A DNA stretch of 43,275 nucleotides from contig NZ_JAMLDX010000026.1 in the NCBI RefSeq assembly GCF_024211275.1, positions 1 through 43,275 of the forward strand, written 5' to 3'. Shown here piece after piece: positions 1 to 6,942 of the stretch (its first letter is position 1; each line of letters starts with the position of its first letter). The notes below the pieces were generated by a model that saw only the letters and a program-made list of their open reading frames with translations, had not been told where the DNA came from and searched no databases. This DNA comes from Sphingomonas tagetis. Lineage in GTDB: Bacteria; Pseudomonadota; Alphaproteobacteria; Sphingomonadales; Sphingomonadaceae. The position numbers and the translations under genes were made by a program.

Positions 1-366
1 GAACTGCACCTTGGGGCCGCAATAGCGGTAAGTCGTTCCGTTCATCCGAAAGTTGCTGGGATCGTTGATCGTAAGGAGAGTGGGGCCACCCTCAATGAGG
101 TCGCCGCTTTGCAGATCCCTGCATTCGTCCGTTATCGTAAAGGCTTTGCCCTTTCGGCTGAGTTTCTTGATGGTGCAGGTCGCTTGTGCGACGCCGATCG
201 CGCTCTTTCCACCCCAGTAATTGACCATGTCTGCATTGGACGCGCCTTTGCATGCTTTTCCCGCGGGAACGTAGATGCCTTTATTCAATGGGAGCATGTC
301 AGGCGTCACGGCGGCGGTGGAAACGAAGATGCATGCGCCGAATGCTACGCGATAGGGTAATTTCAC
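1..366 (-). CDS. Secreted protein of unknown function (3' end outside window)
   Basis: The minus strand has an open frame of 122 codons from a GTG at 366 that runs off the left edge without a stop. The start is supported by GGGAG seven bases upstream. The N-terminus (MKLPYRVAFGACIFVSTAAV) is a plausible Sec signal peptide: a positive start, a hydrophobic core and small residues near position 20. The mature part contains several cysteines, including the tracts GKACKGASN, QATCTIKKL and TDECRDL, so it is probably a small disulfide-bonded envelope protein. I do not recognise the family. It lies in the accessory part of the window, next to an IS remnant. That it is a real gene is fairly secure; its function is unknown. 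Confidence 0.6.
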   Translation of the reverse strand, partial: MKLPYRVAFGACIFVSTAAVTPDMLPLNKGIYVPAGKACKGASNADMVNYWGGKSAIGVAQATCTIKKLSRKGKAFTITDECRDLQSGDLIEGGPTLLTINDPSNFRMNGTTYRYCGPKVQF

Positions 367-464
367 TGCTCATCTCCCGTTCCGGTGATCACGCGTACCC
401 GCGACAGTGCGCCTTTTCCGGTCCTCAGTAAAATGCTGCTGCGGGGCCGCTCACGGCACAGCCG

Positions 465-602
465 CTATTGGGGGAACCGGCATTGAAGTGGGAGGAGGGC
501 TGACGCGGAGCACACCAAAGATTTGGACAGCCGGATCACCTCGGGTGACGAGGTAAAATAGCGGAACGGGGAGGCAGGCTTGGCTCGAGGTTTGCGGCTC
601 AT
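465..602 (-). pseudogene. Truncated IS6-family transposase fragment
   Basis: A reading frame starts at ATG 602 with MSRKPRAKPASPFRYFTSSP and continues EVIRL, which parallels the start of the intact transposase at 4827 (MSRKSRAKPPSPFRYFNSSP). After residue 25 or so the IS sequence ends near 529 and the frame runs 20 unrelated codons into flanking DNA before a TAG at 465. The whole catalytic region is missing, so it cannot encode a working transposase. Substitutions relative to the intact copy suggest it is an older copy or a different isoform rather than a fresh duplicate. Confidence 0.75.
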
Positions 603-655
603 ACCGCGCCGCTAGCAACGCCGAACCGGCGCCGCCACGTTGCTTTGACAGCACC
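529..655 (-). mobile_element. IS6-family remnant (one end only)
   Basis: This stretch matches the right end of the intact IS6-family element at 4041-4880 almost base for base. It retains the terminal inverted repeat (ggtgctgtca read inward from 655), the non-coding lead and the first 25 or so transposase codons. Homology stops abruptly near 529, so the rest of the element has been deleted. It has the same orientation as the intact copy. Together the two bracket 656-4040. Confidence 0.8.
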
Positions 656-729
656 CGCCCGCCGCTGCCCGCGCGCTCTGACCAAATTCAACAGATGCAT
701 TGTCCCAGGTTGTGGATCAGAATGGTCGC

Positions 730-1899
730 ATGCGAATTGGCTCAGTCTGGATCGCGCTGGCGCTATGCTTTTCGGCGGAAGCCGCGAGCGCCGCCGACAG
801 CTGGCCGCCGAGCCCGGCTTCGGAAGAGGCCTTTCGGCAGGGCGACTATGCGACCTCCCATGCGTTGCTCGAGGCGGACCTTGAGCGATGTGAAGCCTCC
901 CGCCCGGTGGCCAATGAATGTCTCGATCTTCTCATCAACCTGTCAAACGTGGGCGCGCGCTTCCGGTCGTCGCAGGACGATGAAGCCTATGCGAGAAGAG
1001 CTGTGGCCCTCGCCGAGCGATCTTTCTCGAAGCCGCATCTCGATCAGGCGCGCGCCTATCTTGCGCTGGCCAATCGCTTATTTCGGCGCAGCCGGTATGA
1101 AGATGTGGAAGCCCTGTATCTCAAAGCGATCCAGGTTGAGACGTCCTTGCTGCCGGATGGCGACCCGCAGATCGTCACGATCTATTCCGATCTGGTGCTC
1201 ATATCCAGGCGGTATAACCGCCTTGCGGAAACGGAGAAATGGTTGCGCGTCATCATCGCCATGATGGAGCGCACAAGGTCGGTAACGGACCCGGAGCTTG
1301 TCGTCGCGTACAGCAATCTGGCGATGGCCCTGACGCTGCGGGACGAGCTGGAGGAGGCCCTGAAACTCTACCGGCGGGTTTTGGCAATTCGCCAGGAAGC
1401 AGTGCCGCAAGATCAATTGCCGCTGGCTCAGAGCTACGAGGCCGTGGCCTACGTACTCCACGAACAGCGGCGCTACGAGGACGCTGAATACAATATTCGA
1501 CAAGCCTTGGTGATATACGAGGCTCAACTGCCACCCAGTCACCCAAAGCTTGTGGCCATCAGAGAAGCGCTGAGCTCGAACCTCGAGATTCAGAAGATCG
1601 AGCAACGCGGACTTGATGGGTTGGTAGCGCATATCAGCGAACGCTGGACCCAGCATGCATCGCGAGCGGAGGGCGAGCGTGAACCCACCGTCTGGAATTT
1701 GATCGAGGAGCTAATGCGCCGTGGTATATCTCGCCCCAGAGCTCGCACGATATTGCGTGACGCACAAACAGAAGCGTTAGGGCGGCTCCTTCGATACAAT
1801 GGCTTCACGCCGGATGCCCAGCGTGATCTGGAAAAGGCTCGGCAGATCTTCAGGGGATCGGTGCGTCTCGCGTGGGAAATTTCTGGCGAGGCCAAATGA
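730..1899 (+). CDS. Secreted tetratricopeptide-repeat protein
   Basis: The protein has 389 residues. The ATG at 730 is preferred over an upstream TTG at 700 because it directly opens a signal peptide (MRIGSVWIALALCFSAEAAS, probable cleavage after ASA near residue 21). Residues of about 110-290 form tandem helical repeats of the kinesin-light-chain TPR type, e.g. VVAYSNLAMALTLRDELEEA and PLAQSYEAVAYVLHEQRRYE. Two cysteines spaced C-x9-C (C54 and C64, followed by LDL) are likely to form a disulfide in the periplasm. The same N-terminal layout, cysteine pair and C-terminal LAWEIS-like end recur in the longer TPR protein at 33891-35675, so the two are paralogues. The role is probably protein-protein contact in the envelope; the partner is unknown. 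Its stop overlaps the start of the next gene (ATGA). Confidence 0.75.
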   Translation: MRIGSVWIALALCFSAEAASAADSWPPSPASEEAFRQGDYATSHALLEADLERCEASRPVANECLDLLINLSNVGARFRSSQDDEAYARRAVALAERSFSKPHLDQARAYLALANRLFRRSRYEDVEALYLKAIQVETSLLPDGDPQIVTIYSDLVLISRRYNRLAETEKWLRVIIAMMERTRSVTDPELVVAYSNLAMALTLRDELEEALKLYRRVLAIRQEAVPQDQLPLAQSYEAVAYVLHEQRRYEDAEYNIRQALVIYEAQLPPSHPKLVAIREALSSNLEIQKIEQRGLDGLVAHISERWTQHASRAEGEREPTVWNLIEELMRRGISRPRARTILRDAQTEALGRLLRYNGFTPDAQRDLEKARQIFRGSVRLAWEISGEAK

Positions 1900-2732
1900 C
1901 AATAGCCGCTCATGCCCTTTTCACAGGGATTCGATTGAGGTGCGTGAGCCAGCGCGGCACGCCGTTCAGGATCAGCCGAACGTATATGCCAGTGGTGCTG
2001 GCAGCTGCCTTTATCGGCGCATGCGATTCCGCTGTCGATCGCAGGCCGCGCGCCGCCGCGGAAGGCGGAACTGCAACGTCCGAAAGCAAGGCGCTCAGCA
2101 AGTCAGACATCGACGCCGACGCCGCAGCTCGCGCGGTATTTGGACCCGGTCGTCCCGCCGTCGCTCGGGTGGGAACTACGACCGTTCAATTCAAACCCGG
2201 CAGGGTAATTCAGGTGGGATCGAACGACATATTTATTGCGAGCGGCGACGCCTTGAGTTCGGCTCACCCCGATCCGGGCTATGTCGGATTTTGGTATCTG
2301 CGCCGCAAAGGCACTAAATTCACAGTTCTTGCTCGCCACCCGGGCTTCGTCGCACTGGGCAGCTTCGGGCGAGCGCCTGAGTGGAAGATGCGCGCCGATC
2401 TCGGGCCATTTCCGGTGGTTGAAGTGACCGGTTTTGGCATGTGGTTTGGCCACGCCTTCACATGCACCAGTTTGGTCGCGCTTGAGCCCCAACAGCCAAA
2501 GCTCCTGCTCAATAAGGTGATCACCGGTTACCAGTTCGATCCAGGCGACGAGCCCACAAGCGAGCCCGCGGCTGACGTAACTGGGAGTGTGGCCTACCGT
2601 GCCGACACCGATCGCTACGTGGTGACGTACCGCGGCACAGCGAGCGGGGACCAGGTTTTTGTAAGGAAGCAGGGGCGCTTCATTCCCTTGAATCCCAGCC
2701 CGGTGGACAAACGATGTTCAAGTGATGCGTAG
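1896..2732 (+). CDS. Putative lipoprotein of unknown function
   Basis: The frame overlaps the preceding TPR gene by ATGA at 1896, which suggests translational coupling. The N-terminus to residue 30 is unusually long, so the true start may be the GTG at 1944 or the ATG at 1986. The latter two place a hydrophobic stretch directly before a lipobox-like IGAC (MPVVLAAAFIGACDS), which would lipidate the protein at that cysteine. The rest is soluble and beta-rich in appearance, with aromatic and glycine motifs such as YVGFWYLRRKGTKF and VEVTGFGMWFGHAFTC. The C-terminal part (VAYRADTDRYVVTYRGTASG) looks like a beta sandwich or propeller edge. I do not recognise the family. Pairing with the TPR gene suggests the two act together at the envelope. 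Confidence 0.6.
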   Translation: MTIAAHALFTGIRLRCVSQRGTPFRISRTYMPVVLAAAFIGACDSAVDRRPRAAAEGGTATSESKALSKSDIDADAAARAVFGPGRPAVARVGTTTVQFKPGRVIQVGSNDIFIASGDALSSAHPDPGYVGFWYLRRKGTKFTVLARHPGFVALGSFGRAPEWKMRADLGPFPVVEVTGFGMWFGHAFTCTSLVALEPQQPKLLLNKVITGYQFDPGDEPTSEPAADVTGSVAYRADTDRYVVTYRGTASGDQVFVRKQGRFIPLNPSPVDKRCSSDA

Positions 2733-2870
2733 CGGCATGACGTGTCACCGCACCCGATTGGCGGAAGCAGGGACTGCCCGGACGGCGGAGGGTGGGCCCC
2801 GGGTCTGAATTTGGGTGGTTAGCTGCCGCGTTGCTGCTGTAGGATGCTTCGCTTTCCGGAGAGCTAAAAA

Positions 2871-3167
2871 ATGACGTTCAGTCTCGCGATGACCTTGCTG
2901 AACGCAGCGACCCCCACATGTGCACTTCCATTTCGAACGGTTCCCGACGAAGCGTCAGCCAGGCGCATTGCAGAAGTGGTGAGTAAAGTTGCGCCCGACG
3001 CGCCGGGCGCAAACGCGCCCTACTCGTTCGATGTCAAATATATTGAAGAGCGGGATGAATGGGTAGTCGCGGAGCTTCCACAAAGCCGAATGCTCGGCGG
3101 AGACGGGCTATGGATGTGGATCAACGCCTGTAATGGACAAGTGTCGGGTCTCATTCGTCAGCGCTAG
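2871..3167 (+). CDS. Small secreted NTF2-fold-immunity-like protein
   Basis: The protein has 98 residues; GGAGAG lies upstream of the ATG. The first 20 residues (MTFSLAMTLLNAATPTCALP) could be a weak signal peptide. The remainder follows the pattern of the NTF2-fold immunity family (Imm-NTF2-2 type): a helix with ARRIAEVV, an FDVKYIEERDEWVV strand pair, LPQSRMLGGDGLWMWI, and a final strand ending in a basic tail. In that family such proteins neutralise polymorphic toxins, but many members are orphans of unknown role. No toxin gene is visible nearby. The family call is from pattern only and is moderate; immunity function is inference. Confidence 0.5.
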   Translation: MTFSLAMTLLNAATPTCALPFRTVPDEASARRIAEVVSKVAPDAPGANAPYSFDVKYIEERDEWVVAELPQSRMLGGDGLWMWINACNGQVSGLIRQR

Positions 3168-3264
3168 TGTTCAATCCGCCATGTCAGAAGAGACATGAGT
3201 CCGCTGTGAGCGATGGCAGACGATCGGCAAACGGCGCAAGTTGTGCGGGAAGCGGATGATGGCG

Positions 3265-3593
3265 TCAGAACATGCCTTTGGGATGCTCGGAATGCCCGAG
3301 GACTATTTGCAGCACGTCCCAATGCTCCACGATCTTGCCCACATCATCCAAACGGAAGATGTCAATGCCAACGTAGTCATGGTCTCCGGGCCAATGCTGG
3401 TGGCAATGCAGGACGACAAACGCTCCTTCCACTATTGCCCGTTTAACTTCGACGTTTTCCCGGGCACTCGCGTGCGATCCGGTCAAAGTAGTCGATAACG
3501 CCCAGTCTTCCGGCCGCGACATGCGGATTGTGCTGGATGTAATCCGCGCCAACGTAGCAGTTCGACTGCCTCCCGCAGCTGCGAGTCCGACAC
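3265..3593 (-). pseudogene. Frameshifted SnoaL-like (NTF2-fold) gene
   Basis: Three minus-strand frames together spell a SnoaL-like polyketide-cyclase-family protein. The C-terminal half is EGAFVVLHCHQHWPGDHDYV followed by GIDIFRLDDVGKIVEHWDVL, ending HPKGMF at the TGA 3265. The middle is YVGADYIQHNPHVAAGRLGV followed by IDYFDRIARECPGK, in another frame. The switch falls at the TTTT run 3455-3458, where removing one base joins PGK to VEVKRAI as the family expects. A second shift near 3560 separates a short REAVE tract from YVGADY. No full N-terminus follows upstream. The gene is therefore 5'-incomplete with two frameshifts and is presumably dead, unless the run at 3455 is a sequencing error. 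Confidence 0.75.
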
Positions 3594-3641
3594 CAAAGGC
3601 GCCCGTCTAAGGTTAAATCAATGCCAAACGGCGAGCGACGA

Positions 3642-4082
3642 CTATTCCGGCTTGGCACAGCCTTTAACCTTGCAGGGATCGACCGGCTTGAAGTTACGCG
3701 CCTTAGCCTCGGATTCGGCTTTGACTCGTGCGTTTTCGACGTCGAGAGCGGCCTGTGCTCGAGCCTGCGCGGCGTAGTCTGCCTCGCGCTGCCGCTTTTC
3801 AGCCGCCTCGCGTGCCAAGTCAGCGCGGTCGTCCTTCACGATGATTCCCGCGCGCGCCGTGGTCGCCGTAGCAGACGACCGGTTCCCTGAAGCGGACGGC
3901 TGCGCCATCGCCGTCGAACGCCCCCGCGCCGCGGCAAGATCGGCGTCGATCTTGGCTCTTACGCCAGCCTGCTCGGTAAGCTGCCGACGGCTTTCCTCGG
4001 CGTTGGCCGAATCGGTGCGAGCGTAAGCTTCGTCCTGAATGGTGCTGTCAGTCCAATGCGAACGGCTCTCCACACGATGCAT
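3642..4082 (-). pseudogene. IS-truncated coiled-coil protein gene (5' end lost)
   Basis: An open frame of 146 codons starts at ATG 4082, but that ATG lies inside the left end of the IS element. Codons 1-14 are IS sequence and genuine gene sequence begins at the IS boundary (4040). The surviving part is rich in Ala, Arg, Glu and Gln with long charged helices (SANAEESRRQLTEQAGVRAK, READYAAQARAQAALDVENA), so it is coiled coil in the TolA-like style. It ends in a short cysteine motif, VDPCKVKGCAKPE. The lost N-terminus probably carried a signal peptide or membrane anchor, as proteins of this look do in sphingomonads. The call as a decapitated gene follows from the IS junction; the original function is unknown. 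Confidence 0.65.
4041..4060 (+). repeat. Left terminal inverted repeat of the IS6-family element
   Basis: Reads GGTGCTGTCAGTCCAATGCG inward. The first ten bases equal those of the other end read inward from 4880, and CAA recurs at positions 14-16. Confidence 0.8.
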
Positions 4083-4104
4083 TTCGGTCTTTGAAGCTGG
4101 CAGC

Positions 4105-4827
4105 CTAGCTCGCGAGCGATTGCCACGCGGCCAGTGCGGCCGAGCGGCGCTTCTTGTAAGTTTGTCGGTCGACGAGATGGCGCTCCAGGAAAAAATGATT
4201 GTGGACGTTGGCGTGCACGCTGGCGAATTTCTGTAGCGTCTTCATTCGCCTGAATCTGAGCATCGCTCGCTCCCTTCGGCGGACGGGCAGGTGACTCCCC
4301 TCGATGAGGTTGTTCGACCAGCGTCCGATTTTCTGCTTCGCCCGATTGCCCAAAGCATCCATCGCGGCACCGTAGGAGCGCAGGCCGTCGGTGATGATTG
4401 CGTCCGGCGAGCCGTGGCGCTTGAGCGCCTTCTTCATAAAGGTCAGGGCGGCCTTCTTGTCACGCGTCCGGGTCACATAGCTCTCGAGCACCTCGCCCTC
4501 GTGATCGACCGCGCGCCAGAGATAAACCATCTCGCCGTTGAGCTTGATGTACATCTCGTCGAGATGCCATTTCCAATGGCGAAAACCGCGCATGCGATCG
4601 ACGCGCTGGCGGCGGATGTCCCGGGCGAACAAGGGGCCGAATCGATTCCACCAGAGCCTGACTGTCTCGTGGCACACGTCGATGCCGCGCTCGAACAGCA
4701 AATCTTCGACATTCCGTAGCGACAGCGGAAACCGCACGTACATCAGCACGACGAGCCGGATCACTTCCGGTGACGAGTTGAAATAGCGGAACGGGGAGGG
4801 AGGCTTCGCTCGAGATTTGCGGCTCAT
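4105..4827 (-). CDS. IS6-family DDE transposase
   Basis: The protein has 240 residues, full length for the family. An N-terminal helix-turn-helix region (RNVEDLLFERGIDVCHETVR) is followed by a DDE catalytic core. The first Asp is in WHLDEMYIKLNGEMVYLWRA, the second in AIITDGLRSYGAAMDALG, and the Glu in NNLIEGSHLPVRRRERAMLR. The enzyme moves the element by replicative cointegrate formation, as is known for IS6 members. All catalytic residues are present and no frameshift is seen, so the copy may still be active. It is the only complete mobile-element gene in the window. Confidence 0.9.
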   Translation of the reverse strand: MSRKSRAKPPSPFRYFNSSPEVIRLVVLMYVRFPLSLRNVEDLLFERGIDVCHETVRLWWNRFGPLFARDIRRQRVDRMRGFRHWKWHLDEMYIKLNGEMVYLWRAVDHEGEVLESYVTRTRDKKAALTFMKKALKRHGSPDAIITDGLRSYGAAMDALGNRAKQKIGRWSNNLIEGSHLPVRRRERAMLRFRRMKTLQKFASVHANVHNHFFLERHLVDRQTYKKRRSAALAAWQSLAS

Positions 4828-4860
4828 TCCGCGCCGCTAGCAGGGTGCAGCCGGCGCTGC

Positions 4861-4880
4861 CACGTTGCTTTGACAGCACC
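4861..4880 (-). repeat. Right terminal inverted repeat of the IS6-family element
   Basis: Read inward on the minus strand it is GGTGCTGTCAAAGCAACGTG. The same sequence ends the remnant at 655, which confirms the element boundary. Confidence 0.85.
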
Positions 4881-4892
4881 CTTCAGACTAGG

Positions 4893-4982
4893 TGGCGGAG
4901 ACGGAGGGATTCGAACCCTCGGTACGGTTCCCCGTACGACGCTTTAGCAAAGCGTTGGTTTCAGCCACTCACCCACGTCTCC
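4893..4982 (-). tRNA. tRNA-Ser (anticodon GCU)
   Basis: Read on the minus strand it starts GGAGACG and ends CGTCTCC-G-CCA, so the acceptor stem is a perfect 7 bp and CCA is encoded. The anticodon stem ACGCT/AGCGT encloses TTGCTAA with anticodon GCT. A long variable arm (GTACGGGGAACCGTAC) is typical of serine tRNAs, and the T loop is TTCGAAT. Its 3' end faces the accessory segment, and an IS ends 12 bp beyond it. Serine tRNA genes are frequent integration sites for islands. Confidence 0.95.
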
Positions 4983-5157
4983 GGCTGGCTGGCGAAGCGC
5001 GGCTATAACGAGGGTGGGGCGGGGGATCAACCGCCCGTTTCATCGAAATCCGTCGCCGCTTGTGGACTCGGGTCGGCGCGAAATCGACTCGGGTCATCGC
5101 CGGTTCATTGCCCTGGTGCCAGCGCGGAGTCATGCCATGCTGACGGGAGGGTATCAT

Positions 5158-5937
5158 ATGCGGCGTGCGTTGATCTGGTTGGGAATGCTGACGGCAGTCC
5201 CGTCGATGGTGGTGACTCCGGCGCTGGCGCAGACCATTCGGACGGTCGATCCCGACACCGCGATCGATGCCGATCTCGACCGGCCGCAGGCGCCGCCGCA
5301 GCAACGCCCGCAGACCGCGATTCCCGCCGACGAGCCGGTCGATCCCGGCTCCGACACGCCGCCGCAGGATTCAGCGGGCGTGCCCTACACGGCGCCCGGC
5401 GCGCCTGCCGCACAGGCCGCGCCCGCCACCGGCCTCGTCAAGCCCGAGGCGCCAGCGACCTTCGACCGGGTCCGCATGGTCAGCGCCGCCGAGGGCGTGT
5501 TCGGCCGCGGCGCGACCGGCCTCGCCTCGCTGATCGAGGACATTCTCAAGGATCAGGGCGAGCCCAACGCCTATATCGCGGGCAGCGAGGGATCGGGCGC
5601 GATCGTCGTCGGCCTGCGCTACGGTTCGGGCCAGATGGTCCATGCGGTCGAGGGCGAGCGCAAGGTGTTCTGGACCGGACCGTCGGTCGGCTTCGACATC
5701 GGCGGCGACGCCAACAAGGTGTTCGTGCTGGTCTATAATCTCTACGACAGCCAGGAACTCTACAAGCGCTTCCCGGCGGGCGAGGGCCGCGTCTATTTCG
5801 TCGGCGGCTTCTCGGCGACCTATCTGCGCCGCGGCGATGTGGTGCTGATCCCGGTGCGGGTCGGCGTAGGCTGGCGCGCGGGCGTCAATGTCGGCTACAT
5901 GAAGTTCAGCGAAAAGAGCCGCTGGTTTCCTTTTTGA
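5158..5937 (+). CDS. eipA: EipA-like envelope integrity protein (DUF1134)
   Basis: The protein has 259 residues. The ATG at 5158 is chosen over upstream in-frame starts because GGGAGG stands seven bases before it and it opens directly into a signal peptide (MRRALIWLGMLTAVPSMVVT, then PALA, with cleavage after residue 24). A Pro/Ala-rich linker (about 30-100) is followed by the conserved DUF1134 domain (about 105-259), with AEGVFGRGATGLASLIEDIL, WTGPSVGFDIGGD, YFVGGFSATYLRRGDVV and a C-terminal RVGVGWRAGVNVGYMKFS. In Brucella the family member EipA is a periplasmic beta-barrel protein needed for envelope integrity. The same role here is inferred from homology. It is monocistronic in this window. 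Confidence 0.85.
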   Translation: MRRALIWLGMLTAVPSMVVTPALAQTIRTVDPDTAIDADLDRPQAPPQQRPQTAIPADEPVDPGSDTPPQDSAGVPYTAPGAPAAQAAPATGLVKPEAPATFDRVRMVSAAEGVFGRGATGLASLIEDILKDQGEPNAYIAGSEGSGAIVVGLRYGSGQMVHAVEGERKVFWTGPSVGFDIGGDANKVFVLVYNLYDSQELYKRFPAGEGRVYFVGGFSATYLRRGDVVLIPVRVGVGWRAGVNVGYMKFSEKSRWFPF

Positions 5938-6044
5938 TCGGGTTCAACTGCGCTGAACGCGGCGCCGGCCCGCTCCCCACCCGGCCACCCATAAGTTACT
6001 TGCGTAGGCGTCCGGCTGCGGAAGCGGACCGGCGCCGCGCGCCA

Positions 6045-6073
6045 TTGACTTCGTGACCCCACACAGCTAACCG
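6045..6073 (+). promoter_or_regulatory. Candidate rpsD promoter
   Basis: The gap 5938-6202 before rpsD holds no gene. TTGACT at 6045 resembles a -35 box, and TAACCG 17 bases later is a weak -10. This would give a leader of roughly 120 bases before rpsD. The -10 match is poor, so this is only a candidate. No clear S4-binding leader structure was recognised. Confidence 0.25.
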
Positions 6074-6202
6074 CGCGCCTTCGCAATCGGCCCTGCACTC
6101 CGGTGAAGCAGCGGCCCTGTGTCTCGACACAGGCGAAACCGGAATCGCGATCAGGCAGGCGACTGCCGGGTCAACGTCGTTAGCAGTTGTAAGGAATTTC
6201 AA

Positions 6203-6817
6203 ATGTCGAAGCGCTCTAGCGCCAAGTACAAGCTCGACCGCCGGATGGGTGAGAACATCTGGGGTCGTCCCAAGTCGCCGGTCAACAAGCGCGAATACGG
6301 CCCCGGCCAGCACGGCCAGCGCCGCAAGGGCAAGATGTCGGACTTCGGCATCCAGCTGCGCGCCAAGCAGAAGCTCAAGGGCTATTACGGCGACGTCACC
6401 GAGAAGCAGTTCCGCAAGACCTATGACGAGGCCGCGCGGATGAAGGGCGACACCAGCCAGAACCTGATCGGCCTGCTCGAGCAGCGCCTCGACATGATCG
6501 TCTATCGCGCCAAGTTCGCGCCGACGATCTTCGCCGCGCGCCAGCTGGTCAACCACGGCCACGTCAAGGTCAATGGCGACAAGTGCAACATCGGTTCGCG
6601 CCGCATCAAGCCGGGCGAGACCGTCGAGCTGGGTTCGAAGGCGCAGGAAATGGCGCTGGTGATGGAGGCGCAGAGCCTCGCCGAGCGCGACATCCCCGAT
6701 TACGTCGCCCCGGACGGCGCGTCGAAGATCACCTTCACCCGCGTGCCGACCCTCGACGAGGTGCCGTACCCGGTGAAGATGGAGCCGAACCTGGTCGTCG
6801 AGTTCTACTCGCGTTAA
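6203..6817 (+). CDS. rpsD: 30S ribosomal protein S4
   Basis: The protein has 204 residues, the standard bacterial length. S4 binds 16S rRNA early in assembly of the small subunit. Visible landmarks are the N-terminal domain (MSKRSSAKYKLDRRMGENIW), the YGPGQHGQRR motif typical of alphaproteobacterial S4, and the S4 RNA-binding domain around residues 94-155 (LEQRLDMIVYRAKF, RQLVNHGHVKVNG). The start is the ATG at 6203, with AAGGA eight bases upstream; longer in-frame extensions lack family similarity. It stands alone rather than in an alpha operon and is followed by a strong terminator. Confidence 0.97.
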   Translation: MSKRSSAKYKLDRRMGENIWGRPKSPVNKREYGPGQHGQRRKGKMSDFGIQLRAKQKLKGYYGDVTEKQFRKTYDEAARMKGDTSQNLIGLLEQRLDMIVYRAKFAPTIFAARQLVNHGHVKVNGDKCNIGSRRIKPGETVELGSKAQEMALVMEAQSLAERDIPDYVAPDGASKITFTRVPTLDEVPYPVKMEPNLVVEFYSR

Positions 6818-6843
6818 GTTCGGGCTTCAGCCGAAACAACAAA

Positions 6844-6869
6844 GGGCGGTCCCGCGGGGCCGCCCTTTT
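6844..6869 (+). terminator. Rho-independent terminator of rpsD
   Basis: A GC-rich stem (gggcggtccc / gggccgccc with one bulged T, loop gcg) is followed at once by TTTT, 27 bases after the rpsD stop. This is the clearest intrinsic terminator in the window. Confidence 0.85.
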
Positions 6870-6942
6870 CGTTTGCGCCCGCTTGCCCGGTGCCCGGCCC
6901 GCTGCCACAACACGCGCCATGATGTTTCGGGAGAGAAAGCCC

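Larger units (their letters stand above)
4041..4880 (-). mobile_element. Intact IS6-family insertion sequence (840 bp)
   Basis: The element is bounded by terminal inverted repeats that share the first ten bases (ggtgctgtca) and then diverge partly, and contains one full-length transposase gene on the minus strand. Its size is within the usual range for the IS6 family (about 790-880 bp). The flanking 8-mers (tcctgaat on the left, cttcagac on the right) are not direct repeats. The copy therefore did not arrive by a simple insertion at this spot, or the flanks have since recombined, as is common for IS6 cointegrates. It interrupts the coiled-coil gene on its left and ends 12 bp from the tRNA-Ser gene. 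Confidence 0.85.

Noticed and set aside
656..4040. Composite transposon carrying a selectable trait
   Set aside because: The left IS is only a fragment, no target duplication is seen, and the cargo has no resistance or catabolic gene.
4033..4888. 8-bp target duplication around the intact IS
   Set aside because: The flanks tcctgaat and cttcagac are not direct repeats; a shared ttcag appears only when one is read in reverse.
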